Position numbers and translations under genes: made by a program. Below are positions 10,001 through 19,462 of a stretch of DNA of 64,000 nucleotides, piece by piece (position 1 is the first letter of the stretch; each line of letters starts with the position of its first letter). The notes beneath the pieces are model-generated. The model made no database searches, was not told the DNA's origin, and saw only the letters and a list, made by a program, of their open reading frames with translations. Source of the DNA: Luidia sarsii (lineage: Eukaryota > Echinodermata > Asteroidea > Paxillosida > Luidiidae); the NCBI GenBank assembly GCA_949987565.1, contig OX465107.1:24617008-24681007 (forward strand). Reading direction: 5' to 3'.

Positions 10001-12193
10001 GGCCCGTTGGAGGGGCGGGGGGCGGCTTAAATTTAGTCAAACCAGGTGGCTACCCCGTTTTTAACTTGCTGAACTTAGAATGAACAGCCATCTTTATGTC
10101 TCTGGGCATCTTGGTCGTGACTGTGAAAGGAACTCCCGCCCTTGAGAAATGTAATCCCTAATCTTATTGGACTAACGGTCTACGTTACTTGGGGACTGGG
10201 GAATGATTGGGTAGTATACAGCCGGAGATAATTGCTTAGCCTGTACTTCGTTATCAATTCTGAATGTTGGTTGAATCAACGATGGGGGCGCTTAGGGCAG
10301 ATAAATTAAGTACATACCGATAACTAAGGGATCTGGTTTCCCGCTTGCTCGGCCCTACCGGTACCTTGATGGGGGAGCAGGAACACCGATGGTCTGGGCC
10401 ATGTTTAGAGTCTGCATGGGACCCCCAGATTCTGGTCCCCATTGAAGGGATCGATAAAGGTGAACTCGTACCCACATCTCTTTGCACCGCAATATTTACA
10501 CCACCCGCGTCAAATTGGTACCCAATATTATTGATTGAACTCCTATACCCACGTCCGAAACTTTCGTAAATCAAGATTGTTATGATGAGAGAAAATAAAA
10601 CGTATTCCTATATGTCAGGTTCAATTGTACTTTACACATGAACTGCAGGTAGGCCATTCGCCCCAAAGGACATGACGAGTAAATATAGGCCTATCAAACA
10701 AAGAAAACTGCTATAGGGCAATGGTATAACCGTGGCAGAAAAATCAAATAAGACAATTCCATTTCAGTTACAATATGAATATTATTACTATAAATTGATT
10801 GAAATGGGGGGGGGGGGGTACAAAAAGCACATTAGTTCTGACGAATGGTACCTTAAAGGGGGTATACCAATTTGTACAATTGGAGCGATCATTGGAAAAA
10901 ATAATTCCTGTTACAAATATCACCCTCTATGTCTGAAAAGTTAGCTTTTAATTTAATGGTTTATGGATTGAGGTGAAAATTACGCAGCTGTTATTGTATG
11001 CACAAAGTCATGTGTACATATAGGCCTATACATTAAGTTTGTCAAAGTATGGAAGCGATTCTTTGACCTTCCAAATGCGTGAGTTGAGGTAGGATGGAGT
11101 TGATGTGGGTACGAGTTGATGTGGGTACGAGTTGCACCAATGTGAGTTGAGGTGGGTGCGAGTTGAGGTACAGGTGGGATGGAGTTGATGTGGGTACAAT
11201 TAAGTTGCACCAATGTGAGTTGAGGTGGGTGCGAGTTGAGGTGGGATGGAGTTGATGTGGGATGGAGTTGATGTGGGTACGAGTTGATGTGGGTACGAGT
11301 TGCACCAATGTGAGTTGAGGTGGGATGGAGTTGATGTGGGTACAAGTTGCACCAATGTGAGTTGAGGTGGGTGCGAGTTGAGGTGGGATGGAGTTGATGT
11401 GGGTACAAGTTGCACCAATGTGAGTTGAGGTGGGCGTGAGTTGATGTGGGTACGAGTTGATGTGGGTACGAGTTGCACCAATGTGAGTTGAGGTGGGATG
11501 GAGTTGATGGGGGTACGAGTTGCACCAATGTGAGTTGAGGTGGGTGTGAGTTGAGGTGGGATGGAGTTGATGTAGGTACCAGTTGCACCAATGTGAGTTG
11601 AGGTGGGTGTGAGTTGAGGTGGGATGGAGTTGAGGTGGGTACCAGTTGCACCAATGTGAGTTGAGGTGTGTGCGAGTTGAGGTGGGATGGAGTTGATGTA
11701 GGTACCAGTTGCACCAATGTGAATCAGCGTGCATGGGCGTGAGTTGACATAGGTACAATGGTCTAATGATGGTCAAGACGGGATGGGCCTACAGATCATT
11801 GTGGTCAATACAATTTAGTGGTAAACACGGGGCCCAGATCTTTGGTAACCTCCGAGTGAAATCAGGGTTCCGTTATAGGGAGATTCCCGGGCCTACCTTG
11901 ACGATGAAGACGGGCCCGTACTCCTGGGCGAACCCGCGAAGCCGCCGGATGGGGTCACGGCCGAGTGCGAGCAGCGAGCCGACCAGGGGAAGACCGGCGG
12001 GGCCCGGGGGCAGCGGTGCTGAGCTCGCCCGCTGGGACCGGCGTTGACGACGGCCCTCCAGGACCAAGTACGCCAGCAGCCAGGCAAGGAGAACCATCAG
12101 AGGGGCCGTGCAAGGGGAGTGGATCGCCGATGCATCGGGCGAGTCTCTGAGGCCACCAGCGGAGGCCATTCCGGCCAGGCCTGGAGACGTCAT
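3842..12193 (-). CDS. Cytochrome P450, clan 2 (CYP2-like), six exons, complete
   Basis: A haem-thiolate monooxygenase, expected in the endoplasmic reticulum membrane and reduced by NADPH-P450 reductase; the substrate cannot be told from sequence. Six exons (11897-12193, 8515-8644, 6249-6459, 5345-5877, 4468-4755, 3842-4020) join in frame into 545 codons. Visible features in order are an N-terminal membrane anchor (LMVLLAWLLAYLVL), a proline hinge (PLPPGPAGLPLVGS), I-helix VGSETS, K-helix ExxR (EVFR), PGRF in the PERF region, and the haem loop FSTGRRSCPG with its cysteine ligand. Clan 2 proteins are usually about 490-510 residues; the surplus is mostly an acidic insert in exon 4 and a longer N-terminus. 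The W of the helix C WxxxR motif appears to be H. The start chosen is the ATG at 12193; a second ATG lies eight codons on. CYP subfamily is not assignable by eye. Confidence 0.93.
4081..4370. repeat. (CCATC)n / (CCGTC)n pentanucleotide array
   Basis: Nearly 290 bp of 5 bp units, CCATC and CCGTC on the plus strand with a few CCTTC. It fills most of the 447 bp intron between P450 exons 5 and 6. All three minus frames stay open (Met-Gly-Trp-Asp repeats), which is an artefact of the period. Confidence 0.97.
4468..4755 (-). CDS. P450 exon 5: K helix to meander
   Basis: The acceptor GACAACAG lies above 4755 and the donor ACAG|GTAGGC at 4468. A split glutamate codon precedes LPSLSHKPLLPVTMAVITEV. 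The exon carries the ExxR motif (E-V-F-R), the RP turn, the beta region GGYLIPEGS, and FDPGRFLD, the PERF-equivalent. Phase 1 in, phase 1 out, 288 nt. The acceptor tract is pyrimidine-poor, so a nearby alternative is possible, but this one keeps frame and family alignment. Confidence 0.92.
4756..5344 (-). other. P450 intron 4, no recognised element
   Basis: 589 bp between exons 4 and 5, AT-rich in its upstream half. I see no gene, strong tandem repeat or inverted repeat in it. Confidence 0.7.
5345..5877 (-). CDS. P450 exon 4: helices F to J including I helix
   Basis: A large 533 nt exon with acceptor CCCCTCAG and donor GGGAG|GTGAGC. A serine codon is split at the 5' junction. It encodes helices F-H, an acidic run of eight glutamates from a CTC/GAG trinucleotide tract (plus strand about 5551-5574), and the I helix around DFFTVGSETSLVGLLWTL with the oxygen-activation Gly-x-Glu-Thr, then ELDEVVGKG. 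CYP2 genes of vertebrates divide this region among several exons, so introns are fewer here. Confidence 0.93.
5878..6248 (-). other. P450 intron 3, no recognised element
   Basis: 371 bp. The stretch near 6030-6140 has a weak tRNA-like look in places, but I cannot assign it to the SINE family with confidence. Nothing else is seen. Confidence 0.5.
6249..6459 (-). CDS. P450 exon 3: helices C-E
   Basis: The acceptor is AATGCAG above 6459 and the donor TGGCCAG|GTGAGA at 6249. A glycine codon split with exon 2 leads into MVALRLGAFHRHQRIFTSEI, which corresponds to the helix C region (GERWKQLRRF in classic CYP2 proteins), followed by MRNTGIGRQQGE. The helix C tryptophan is replaced, apparently by histidine, while the arginine four residues later is kept. 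Confidence 0.9.
6990..7260. repeat. Dispersed GAGTC-rich repeat, copy 1 of 3
   Basis: It contains TATCAAATAAAATA followed further on by GAGTCTGAGTAGTTTGT and several GAGTC/GACTC words. The same order of words recurs at about 42805-43150 and 61830-62110. The family is not recognised. Confidence 0.55.
7395..7760. mobile_element. MITE with 18 bp terminal inverted repeats
   Basis: The element starts with GCCCCTACACAACATTGG (7395-7412) and ends with the exact reverse complement CCAATGTTGTGTAGGGGC (7743-7760). It has no coding capacity. The right flank is TTTAA and the left TTGAA, so a TTAA-like target site is possible but not exact. A second copy, inverted, lies at 13349-13683. Confidence 0.9.
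7930..8150 (+). mobile_element. tRNA-derived SINE
   Basis: A head with a CGCCCCACC motif and a GCCGCCATCTAAGG joint precedes a tRNA-like body. The A-box-like GGATAGCTCAGACGG is near 8047 and the B-box-like GGTTCAAGTCC near 8103. A T/G-rich tail follows. The head recurs in front of other tRNA-like bodies in this window, so this is a SINE, not a tRNA gene. Confidence 0.8.
8205..8385. mobile_element. Palindromic hairpin element (Penelope-like 3' end pair)
   Basis: GGGCCTGACG, TCCTAGCAGGACC and TTTCTCAAAGG, near 8213-8254, are mirrored as CCTTTGAGAAAGG, GGTCCTGCTAGGA and CGTCAGGCCC, near 8268-8310. The tail TTTTAGTCAGTAAGCAGTTT follows. The same sequence forms the 3' end of the GIY-YIG-encoding element at 50284-50848. 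Confidence 0.8.
8515..8644 (-). CDS. P450 exon 2: beta-1 / helix B region
   Basis: A 130 nt exon too short to stand out as an open frame. The acceptor is TTTTGCAG above 8644 and the donor CTAG|GTGAGG at 8515. It encodes FGLVKVVVLSEVKIIHEAYV and then SFNDRPALIGDLTGG, the region CYP2 proteins use for ALVDKAEEFSGRP-type sequence. It joins exon 1 in phase 0 and exon 3 in phase 1, rebuilding a glycine codon. Confidence 0.93.
9820..9910 (+). mobile_element. Partial tRNA-derived SINE
   Basis: The joint TATTTGGGAAGGCCGCCA, an A-box-like GGTAAGAGCGCTG and the phrase ACGCAAAACCAGA are present. The B-box segment is mostly deleted, so this copy is truncated internally. Confidence 0.7.
11085..11750. repeat. 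Minisatellite, GAGTTGA(G/T)GTGGG core
   Basis: Composite units are made of GAGTTGAGGTGGGATG, GAGTTGATGTGGGTAC and GAGTTGCACCAATGT, arranged into a longer period with variable inner copy number. It sits in P450 intron 1. All three minus frames are open over about 240 codons with His-Leu-Asn-Ser and Cys-Asn repeats; I treat these as artefacts. Confidence 0.9.
11897..12193 (-). CDS. P450 exon 1: start codon, membrane anchor and proline hinge
   Basis: ATG at 12193, then 99 codons to the donor AAG|GTAGGC. Residues about 31-48 form a hydrophobic anchor (LMVLLAWLLAYLVL), followed by basic residues (RRQRRSQR) as a stop-transfer cluster. The hinge PLPPGPAGLPLVGS and the family motif EYGPVFIVK close the exon. 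Phase 0 donor. Confidence 0.93.
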
Positions 12194-12245
12194 TCCGCTT
12201 TAGACACCCTCCCCGAAGATGTAAAAAAACCCAAAACCACACACA

Positions 12246-12286
<41 letters not shown>

Positions 12287-12287
12287 T
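12246..12287. repeat. (CAA)n trinucleotide run in the P450 5' leader
   Basis: About 14 CAA units on the plus strand (TTG on the transcribed strand), 50-90 bp upstream of the P450 ATG and downstream of the TATA box, so inside the predicted 5' UTR. A nearby GGAT-rich run lies at about 12325-12360. Confidence 0.85.
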
Positions 12288-12442
12288 TCACTGCGACGAT
12301 GTGGACAGACTGACGACGCCTCCGATGGATGGATGGATGGAGGGATGGGTGGATGGAGCAAGCGAGCGAGCAATCGATCTGCACTGCATGCAGTCACCGA
12401 CGAGCTCGATCGTTGTGAGAGCGGATGAGCACCGGCCGTCTC

Positions 12443-12450
12443 CTTTTATA
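12443..12450 (-). promoter_or_regulatory. TATA box of the P450 gene
   Basis: The minus strand reads TATTTATAAAAGG across 12442-12454, a good TATAAAAG match about 250 bp upstream of the ATG. Transcription would start near 12410-12420, giving a 5' leader of roughly 220 nt. No other core element was assigned. Confidence 0.6.
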
Positions 12451-13348
12451 AATACACCCTTTTTGTCACGCATCGCGCGCCGTATATACGTTGTCGAGGG
12501 AGGGCAGATCACAGTGAGCGCATGAAAAAGGGCAAGGACTATCGAACAGTCGACCCCCCACCCCACTTCCCCCGCGGATCCATATCAACCCTCCCCTCCC
12601 CTCAGATCTCACGCAGCTCTTTTCACTTTAATAGATTCACCGCATCGCCAGCGCAAAGGGGAAAAACCTTTTTACCGCGGGTGGCTTATGTAACAGGGTT
12701 CAGCAACCTTTTCCGTGTTTTTCTCTCTCTCACCACCCCCCCCCACACACGAAGGTAGCTCGTTGAGATCAAAAAGGGCTAGTTACGGGACAAAGTACGG
12801 CAACCTTGTCCCTGTATTAATATAAGAAACTCCCCCCCCCCACCACAACAACCGCCCCCTCTCTGGAATGTATGAACAAAATGAAGGACGTGCGGCACGT
12901 GTTCGCAAAACAGCTCAACCAAATGAGGGAACAATGCGCTTGGACAGATTTGTTTTCTCTCCGACTCTTTTCTTCCACGGATCCGGAAATGGAGTATATA
13001 TACAATTCTGCTTATTCTCGGCACGCGATCCTCCCAGTGAACCGCTTGGCAATCGACCCGCATTCAACCCCGGAGTTTCACGCCAATGTCAAACATGCAT
13101 CATGGGCAAAATCGCAAAACGCAAAACAAAATCGCAAAAACGCAAAACAAAATCGTGGTCAACGAAGAAGTACAGATCATGCAATTGTAGGAGGGAAAAA
13201 AGTGAGACCGCGGGTGAAAGGGGTTTGGCATAAGGAGTTCAGCACGCGATCTACACCCTCTTAGTTTTCCTGTCTGTCGATCTGTAAGCCAAATTTTTCC
13301 CCACCCCGCCCCCAAAAATACCCAACACCCACACACCCACTGAGCTAA

Positions 13349-13683
13349 CACAACATTGGTCGAGGTCAAAGAATAGCATCCATACGTTGTCTGATCCAAC
13401 ATATGCATTAAATAGCACACCTGTGAAAATTTCAGCTCAATCCGCCAACCGAGTCTCGAGAAAATAGTGAAAACCACTTCACTTGTATCGCGAAAATGCA
13501 GCATTCGACGAATTGTTCCGAAAAATCATTTAGATCTAGGGGTGAGACGTAAACAATTTTTTTGACTCTTTTCTCCCAAAATACAACATTTTTAGGCAGA
13601 AATATTTCAGTGCCATCTTCAAATTGTATAAGTTTCAATCTGTGAAGATTTGTTATTCGATCTTATCAATGTTGTGCAGGGGC
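13349..13683. mobile_element. Second copy of the CAACATTGG MITE, inverted
   Basis: Starts near CAACATTGGTCGAGGTCAAA and ends CAATGTTGTGCAGGGGC, followed by TTTAA. The interior matches the copy at 7395-7760 in reverse orientation (CTGATCCAACATATGCAT, TCCGCCAACCGAGTCTCGAG, CAAAATACAACATTTTTAGG). The left terminus has lost its outermost bases. Confidence 0.85.
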
Positions 13684-14019
13684 TTTAACTTAGTAGCTAG
13701 GTAGGGGCCAACAAACCCAACAAATTACAATACTGTAGTTAGTTACAATAGCTGTTGCCCTTTTTAAACATATTTTCATCGTTATTTAAAATCGTTAAAG
13801 AAGACGTACACAAGGGCTGTAGTTACTGGAGCTATTATTGTGCGAGTTTGGAAGCGGTTTCTGATTTTTATACACATGCATTACTTCGGGTATAGCCACA
13901 GTGCGCTGAGTAGAAACCAACTAGAAAGATTAATCGTGGGCAGCGATTAGGGGGAAAAGAGGGGGAGTTTGTCAGGAAATTAAAGGAGAGGGAGGTGGAG
14001 AGAGAGGGGTGGAGATAGA

Positions 14020-14021
14020 GG

Positions 14022-14085
<64 letters not shown>
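14020..14085. repeat. (GA)n microsatellite
   Basis: About 60 bp of uninterrupted GA dinucleotides inside a purine-rich stretch. Confidence 0.95.
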
Positions 14086-14573
14086 GAGAGGACAGCTCCT
14101 TCTAAAATGGCATTTACTGTACCTTGAATACCCCATCCTTTTTCATAAAAAAGAGAGGAAGACACTTTGTCTTTCAGACAGCAGGACAATTAATGTCATT
14201 TTTTTCTTCAAAACTGCCTTTTTTTTATTCCATTCTCCGCAGAAAATATGTGCAAAAATTTACAATTTATTTTTTAAAAGAGTTCTATGGGAACAATGAC
14301 ATGCAATTGCATTTTTCACATGATTGTACAGTATAACATTCTGAAGCGTATGAGGAAAATATTACAAATTCTCTTTCAACAAAATGAAACCAGCAATGAT
14401 ATTTCATGACAATATCTGTCAAGGAAAAATATAATATCTGACTCAGGGACTATACACATAAGTTATTATACAAGTGAAGTTATAATTATCTCTCATTATC
14501 AGGGTTTATAATAGCAATCATGATTTTGTATTTCGTACTTTTATATCTTGTAATCATCAAAACAAATCATTGA

Positions 14574-14665
14574 TCCTAGCAGGTGCTTTCCCAAAGGCAA
14601 AACTTCTCTGCCTTTGAAAAAAGGTCCTTCTAGGATCGAAACGTCAGGCCCTCCTAATGTTTGAT
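14574..14665. mobile_element. Hairpin element, short copy
   Basis: TCCTAGCAGG, CTTTCCCAAAGGCAAAAC on the left face CTGCCTTTGAAAAAAGGTCC, CTAGGATCGAAACGTCAGG on the right. It is the same family as the copy at 8205-8385 and the Penelope-like 3' end. Confidence 0.7.
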
Positions 14666-15313
14666 ATTTGATAGGCCCTCCTATATCTTTGCAAGGGGTG
14701 GCTCTCATGTGCTTTTTTGATGGACCTTTGAAAAGGGAACCGGTCAGTCGGTGATGGGAACCAGTGATGGTTCCAGAGTGTGTCCCCACAAGGCTGCAGC
14801 TTGTTTGGGCATTCACAACCAAGTAATGGTTTGGCTGTTTCAGAAAATAAGCCCACTTCATTACCTGCCCGTGCAACTCTAACCTTGCCAAATTTTCCCA
14901 GGGAAAAATCTCAGCGGGGAAAAATGGTTGAATCAGCTTTTGGCTGTGATTTCCAAAACACAGCCCCTGAGAAAAGCCCTGGTAAATATAACTTTCCAAA
15001 TGTCTCAAAATGTGCGCACTGAAACGTATCCTGAAAATTCACGGTACAAAAGAGGGGGCAGGGAGGGTCTGGTATTGTGGGCATTAACCCTCGCTGAGGA
15101 GTTGACATGGCGGTGAAATGATTCCTCCTGTGCTCTTGCGGCTCAGGGATCGAGGCTGTTCAACGTCCCGCGGCCGGCCACTTCACACAGGGGTCTGTCC
15201 AGAGTCACTTGACCGCTTGAACCTGCAAGAGTGAGTGGAGTGCAGATGTGGGGGAGACGTTGAAGGCTTTATACCTACGTGCATTAGGAGACTTTCACGA
15301 GAAGCGGGAATCA

Positions 15314-15365
15314 CCCTGCCTATGAGAAAGGTCCTGCTACAATCAAAACGTCAGGCCCTCTATTT
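15314..15365 (+). mobile_element. Half hairpin element at the edge of the 17 bp array
   Basis: TGAGAAAGGTCCTGCTACAA and CAAAACGTCAGGCCCTC form one arm only. It directly abuts the left end of the large 17 bp tandem array. Confidence 0.6.
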
Positions 15366-15384
15366 ACATTTTGGGGGAATCTGA

Positions 15385-18300
15385 GGGTAAGCCAAGCCTG
15401 AGGGCGAGCCATGGCTGAGGGCGAGCCATGGCTGGGGGCGAGCCAAGCCTGGGGGCGAGCCAAGCCTGAGGGTGAGCCAAGCCTGAGGGCGAGCCATGGC
15501 TGGGGGCGAGCCATGGCTGAGGGTGAGCCAAGCCTGAGGGCGAGCCATGGCTGGGGGCGAGCCAAGCCTGAGGGCGAGCCATGGCTGGGGGCGAGCCATG
15601 GCTGAGGGTGAGCCAAGCCTGAGGGCGAGCCATGGCTGGGGGTGAGCCATGGCTGAGGGTGAGCCAAGCCTGAGGGCGAGCCATGGCTGGGGGCGAGCCA
15701 TGGCTGAGGGTGAGCCAAGCCTGAGGGCGAGCCATGGCTGGGGGCGAGCCATGGCTGAGGGCGAGCCAAGCCTGAGGGTGAGCCAAGCCTGAGGGCGAGC
15801 CAAGCCTGAGGGCGAGCCAAGCCTGAGGGCGAGCCAAGCCTGAGGGTGAGCCAAGCCTGAGGGCGAGCCATGGCTGGGGGTGAGCCATGGCTGAGGGTGA
15901 GCCAAGCCTGAGGGTGAGCCAAGCCTGAGGGCGAGCCATGGCTGGGGGCGAGCCATGGCTGAGGGTGAGCCAAGCCTGAGGGCGAGCCATGGCTGGGGGC
16001 GAGCCATGGCTGAGGGCGAGCCAAGCCTGAGGGTGAGCCAAGCCTGAGGGCGAGCCAAGCCTGAGGGCGAGCCAAGCCTGAGGGCGAGCCAAGCCTGAGG
16101 GTGAGCCAAGCCTGAGGGCGAGCCATGGCTGGGGGTGAGCCAAGCCTGAGGGCGAGCCATGGCTGGGGGTGAGCCATGGCTGAGGGCGAGCCAAGCCTGA
16201 GGGCGAGCCATGGCTGGGGGCGAGCCATGGCTGGGGGCGAGCCAAGCCTGAGGGCGAGCCATGGCTGGGGGCGAGCCATGGCTGGGGGCGAGCCAAGCCT
16301 GAGGGCGAGCCAAGCCTGAGGGCGAGCCATGGATGGGGGCGAGCCATGGCTGAGGGCGAGCAAAGCCTGAGGGCGAGCCAAGCCTGAGGGCGAGCCAAGC
16401 CTGAGGGCGAGCCAAGCCTGAGGGTGAGCCAAGCCTGAGGGCGAGCCATGGCTGGGGGTGAGCCATGGCTGAGGGTGAGCCAAGCCTGAGGGCGAGCCAT
16501 GGCTGGGGGCGAGCCATGGCTGAGGGTGAGCCAAGCCTGAGGGCGAGCCATGGCTGGGGGCGAGCCATGGCTGAGGGCGAGCCAAGCCTGAGGGTGAGCC
16601 AAGCCTGAGGGCGAGCCAAGCCTGAGGGCGAGCCAAGCCTGAGGGCGAGCCAAGCCTGAGGGTGAGCCAAGCCTGAGGGCGAGCCATGGCTGGGGGTGAG
16701 CCAAGCCTGAGGGCGAGCCATGGCTGGGGGTGAGCCATGGCTGAGGGCGAGCCAAGCCTGAGGGCGAGCCATGGCTGGGGGCGAGCCATGGCTGGGGGCG
16801 AGCCAAGCCTGAGGGCGAGCCATGGCTGGGGGCGAGCCATGGCTGGGGGCGAGCCAAGCCTGAGGGCGAGCCAAGCCTGAGGGCGAGCCATGGATGGGGG
16901 CGAGCCATGGCTGAGGGCGAGCAAAGCCTGAGGGCGAGCCAAGCCTGAGGGCGAGCCAAGCCTGAGGGCGAGCCAAGCCTGAGGGTGAGCCAAGCCTGAG
17001 GGTGAGCCAAGCCTGAGGGCGAGCCATGGCTGGGGGCGAGCCATGGCTGAGGGTGAGCCAAGCCTGAGGGCGAGCCATGGCTGGGGGTGAGCCAAGCCTG
17101 AGGGTGAGCCAAGCCTGAGGGTGAGCCAAGCCTGAGGGCGAGCCAAGCCTGAGGGTGAGCCAAGCCTGAGGGTGAGCCAAGCCTGAGGGCGAGCCATGGC
17201 TGGGGGTGAGCCAAGCCTGAGGGCGAGCCAAGCCTGAGGGCGAGCCATGGCTGGGGGTGAGCCAAGCCTGAGGGCGAGCCAAGCCTGAGGGCGAGCCATG
17301 GCTGGGGGTGAGCCAAGCCTGAGGGCGAGCCAAGCCTGAGGGCGAGCCAAGCCTGAGGGCGAGCCAAGCCTGAGGGCGAGCCAAGCCTGAGGGCGAGCCA
17401 AGCCTGAGGGCGAGCCATGGCTGAGGGCGAGCCATGTCTGGGGGCGAGCCAAGCCTGAGGGCGAGCCATGGCTGGGGGCGAGCCAAGCCTGAGGGCGAGC
17501 CATGGCTGGGGGCGAGCCATGGCTGAGGGCGAGCCAAGCCTGAGGGCGAGCCATGGCTGGGGGCGAGCCAAGCCTGAGGGCGAGCCAAGCCTGAGGGCGA
17601 GCCATGGCTGAGGGCGAGCCAAGCCTGAGGGCGAGCCATGGCTGGGGGCGAGCCATGGCTGAGGGCGAGCCAAGCCTGAGGGCGAGCCATGGCTGGGGGC
17701 GAGCCAAGCCTGAGGGCGAGCCAAGCCTGGGGGCGAGCCATGGCTGGGGGCGAGCCAAGCCTGAGGGCGAGCCATGGCTGGGGGCGAGCCATGGCTGAGG
17801 GCGAGCCAAGCCTGGGGGCGAGCCATGGCTGGGGGTGAGCCATGGCTGGGGGCGAGCCATGGCTGGGGGCGAGCCATGGCTGAGGGCGAGCCATGGCTGA
17901 GGGCGAGCCATGGCTGGGGGCGAGCCATGGCTGGGGGCGAGCCATGGCTGAGGGCGAGCCAAGCCTGAGGGCGAGCCATGGCTGGGGCGAGCCATGGCTG
18001 AGGGCGAGCCAAGCCTGAGGGCGAGCCATGGCTGGGGGCGAGCCATGGCTGGGGGCGAGCCATGGCTGGGGGTGAGCCATGGCTGGGGGCGAGCCATGGC
18101 TGAGGGCGAGCCAAGCCTGAGGGCGAGCCAAGCCTGAGGGCGAGCCAAGCCTGAGGGCGAGCCATGGCTGGGGCGAGCCATGGCTGAGGGCGAGCCATGG
18201 CTGAGGGCGAGCCAAGCCTGGGGGCGAGCCATGGATGGGGGCGAGCCATGGCTGGGGGCGAGCCATGGCTGGGGGTGAGCCAAGCCTGGGGGCGAGCCAT

Positions 18301-19462
18301 GGCTGGGGGTGAGCCAAGCCTGGGGGCGAGCCAAGCCTGAGGGCGAGCCAAGCCTGAGGGTGAGCCAAGCCTGAGGGCGAGCCAAGCCTGAGGGTGAGCC
18401 AAGCCTGAGGGTGAGCCATGGCTGGGGGCGAGCCATGGCTGAGGGTGAGCCATGGCTGGGGGTGAGCCAAGCCTGGGGGCGAGCCAAGCCTGAGGGCGAG
18501 CCAAGCCTGAGGGTGAGCCAAGCCTGAGGGCGAGCCAAGCCTGAGGGCGAGCCAAGCCTGAGGGTGAGCCAAGCCTGAGGGCGAGCCAAGCCTGAGGGTG
18601 AGCCAAGCCTGAGGGCGAGCCAAGCCTGAGGGCGAGCCAAGCCTGAGGGCGAGCCAAGCCTGAGGGTGAGCCAAGCCTGAGGGCGAGCCATGGCTGGGGG
18701 TGAGCCAAGCCTGAGGGCGAGCCATGGCTGGGGGTGAGCCAAGCCTGAGGGTGAGCCAAGCCTGAGGGCGAGCCATGGATGGGGGCGAGCCAAGCCTGAG
18801 GGTGAGCCATGGCTGGGGGCGAGCCATGGATGGAGGCGAGCCATGGCTGAGGGCGAGCCAAGCCTGAGGGCGAGCCAAGCCTGAGGGCGAGCCATGGCTG
18901 AGGGCGAGCCAAGCCTGAGGGCGAGCCAAGCCTGAGGGCGAGCCAAGCCTGAGGGCGAGCCAAGCCTGAGGGTGAGCCATGGCTGAGGGCGAGCCAAGCC
19001 TGAGGGCGAGCCAAGCCTGAGGGCGAGCCAAGCCTGAGGGCGAGCCAAGCCTGAGGGTGAGCCATGGCTGGGGGCGAGCCATGGATGGAGGCGAGCCATG
19101 GCTGAGGGCGAGCCAAGCCTGAGGGCGAGCCAAGCCTGAGGGCGAGCCAAGCCTGAGGGCGAGCCAAGCCTGAGGGCGAGCCATGGCTGGGGGCGAGCCA
19201 AGCCTGAGGGTGAGCCAAGCCTGAGGGCGAGCCATGGCTGGGGGCGAGCCAAGCCTGAGGGCGAGCCAAGCCTGAGGGTGAGCCAAGCCTGAGGGCGAGC
19301 CATGGCTGGGGGCGAGCCAAGCCTGAGGGCGAGCCATGACTGAGGGCGAGCCAAGCCTGAGGGTGAGCCATGACTGAGGGCGAGCCAAGCCTGAGGGCGA
19401 GCCAAGCCTGAGGGCGAGCCATGACTGAGGGCGAGCCATGGATGGGGGCGAGCCATGGCTGA
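15385..19462. repeat. 4.1 kb minisatellite of 17 bp units, about 240 copies
   Basis: Two main unit types alternate irregularly: GAGCCAAGCCTGAGGGC and GAGCCATGGCTGGGGGC, with minor forms (GTGAGCC starts, ATGGATGG, ATGACTGA). Since 17 is not a multiple of 3 and no unit carries a minus-strand stop, all three minus frames are open for more than 1,350 codons; these are not credible genes. A unit missing one base recurs at 17981 and 18167, and the rare word GAGCAAAGCC at 16358 and 16919. Units with CCATGG contain the 10 bp palindrome AGCCATGGCT. Confidence 0.97.

Larger units (their letters stand above)
8645..11896 (-). other. P450 intron 1, 3.25 kb
   Basis: The largest P450 intron. It holds a partial SINE (about 9820-9910) and a minisatellite (about 11085-11750). 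I found no exon in it. The stretch 8645-9800 and the interval 9960-10980 show only short accidental frames and a G run near 10806. Confidence 0.7.
12460..15313. other. Intergenic, upstream of P450: MITE, microsatellite and hairpin element
   Basis: No supported gene. Contents are an inverted MITE copy (13349-13683), a (GA)n run (about 14020-14085) and a hairpin element (about 14574-14665). Frames in 12820-13260 and 14541-15008 show no domain or splice-supported structure. Nothing was recognised in 13684-14010 or 14670-15310. Confidence 0.6.

Noticed and set aside
10980..11776. Frames of about 245 codons rich in His-Leu-Asn-Ser and Cys-Asn
   Set aside because: They come from the minisatellite in P450 intron 1.
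12868..13264. Plus-strand frames of 121 and 130 codons
   Set aside because: There is no recognisable domain, the two frames overlap each other, and AAAACGCAAAACAAAATCG is locally repeated.
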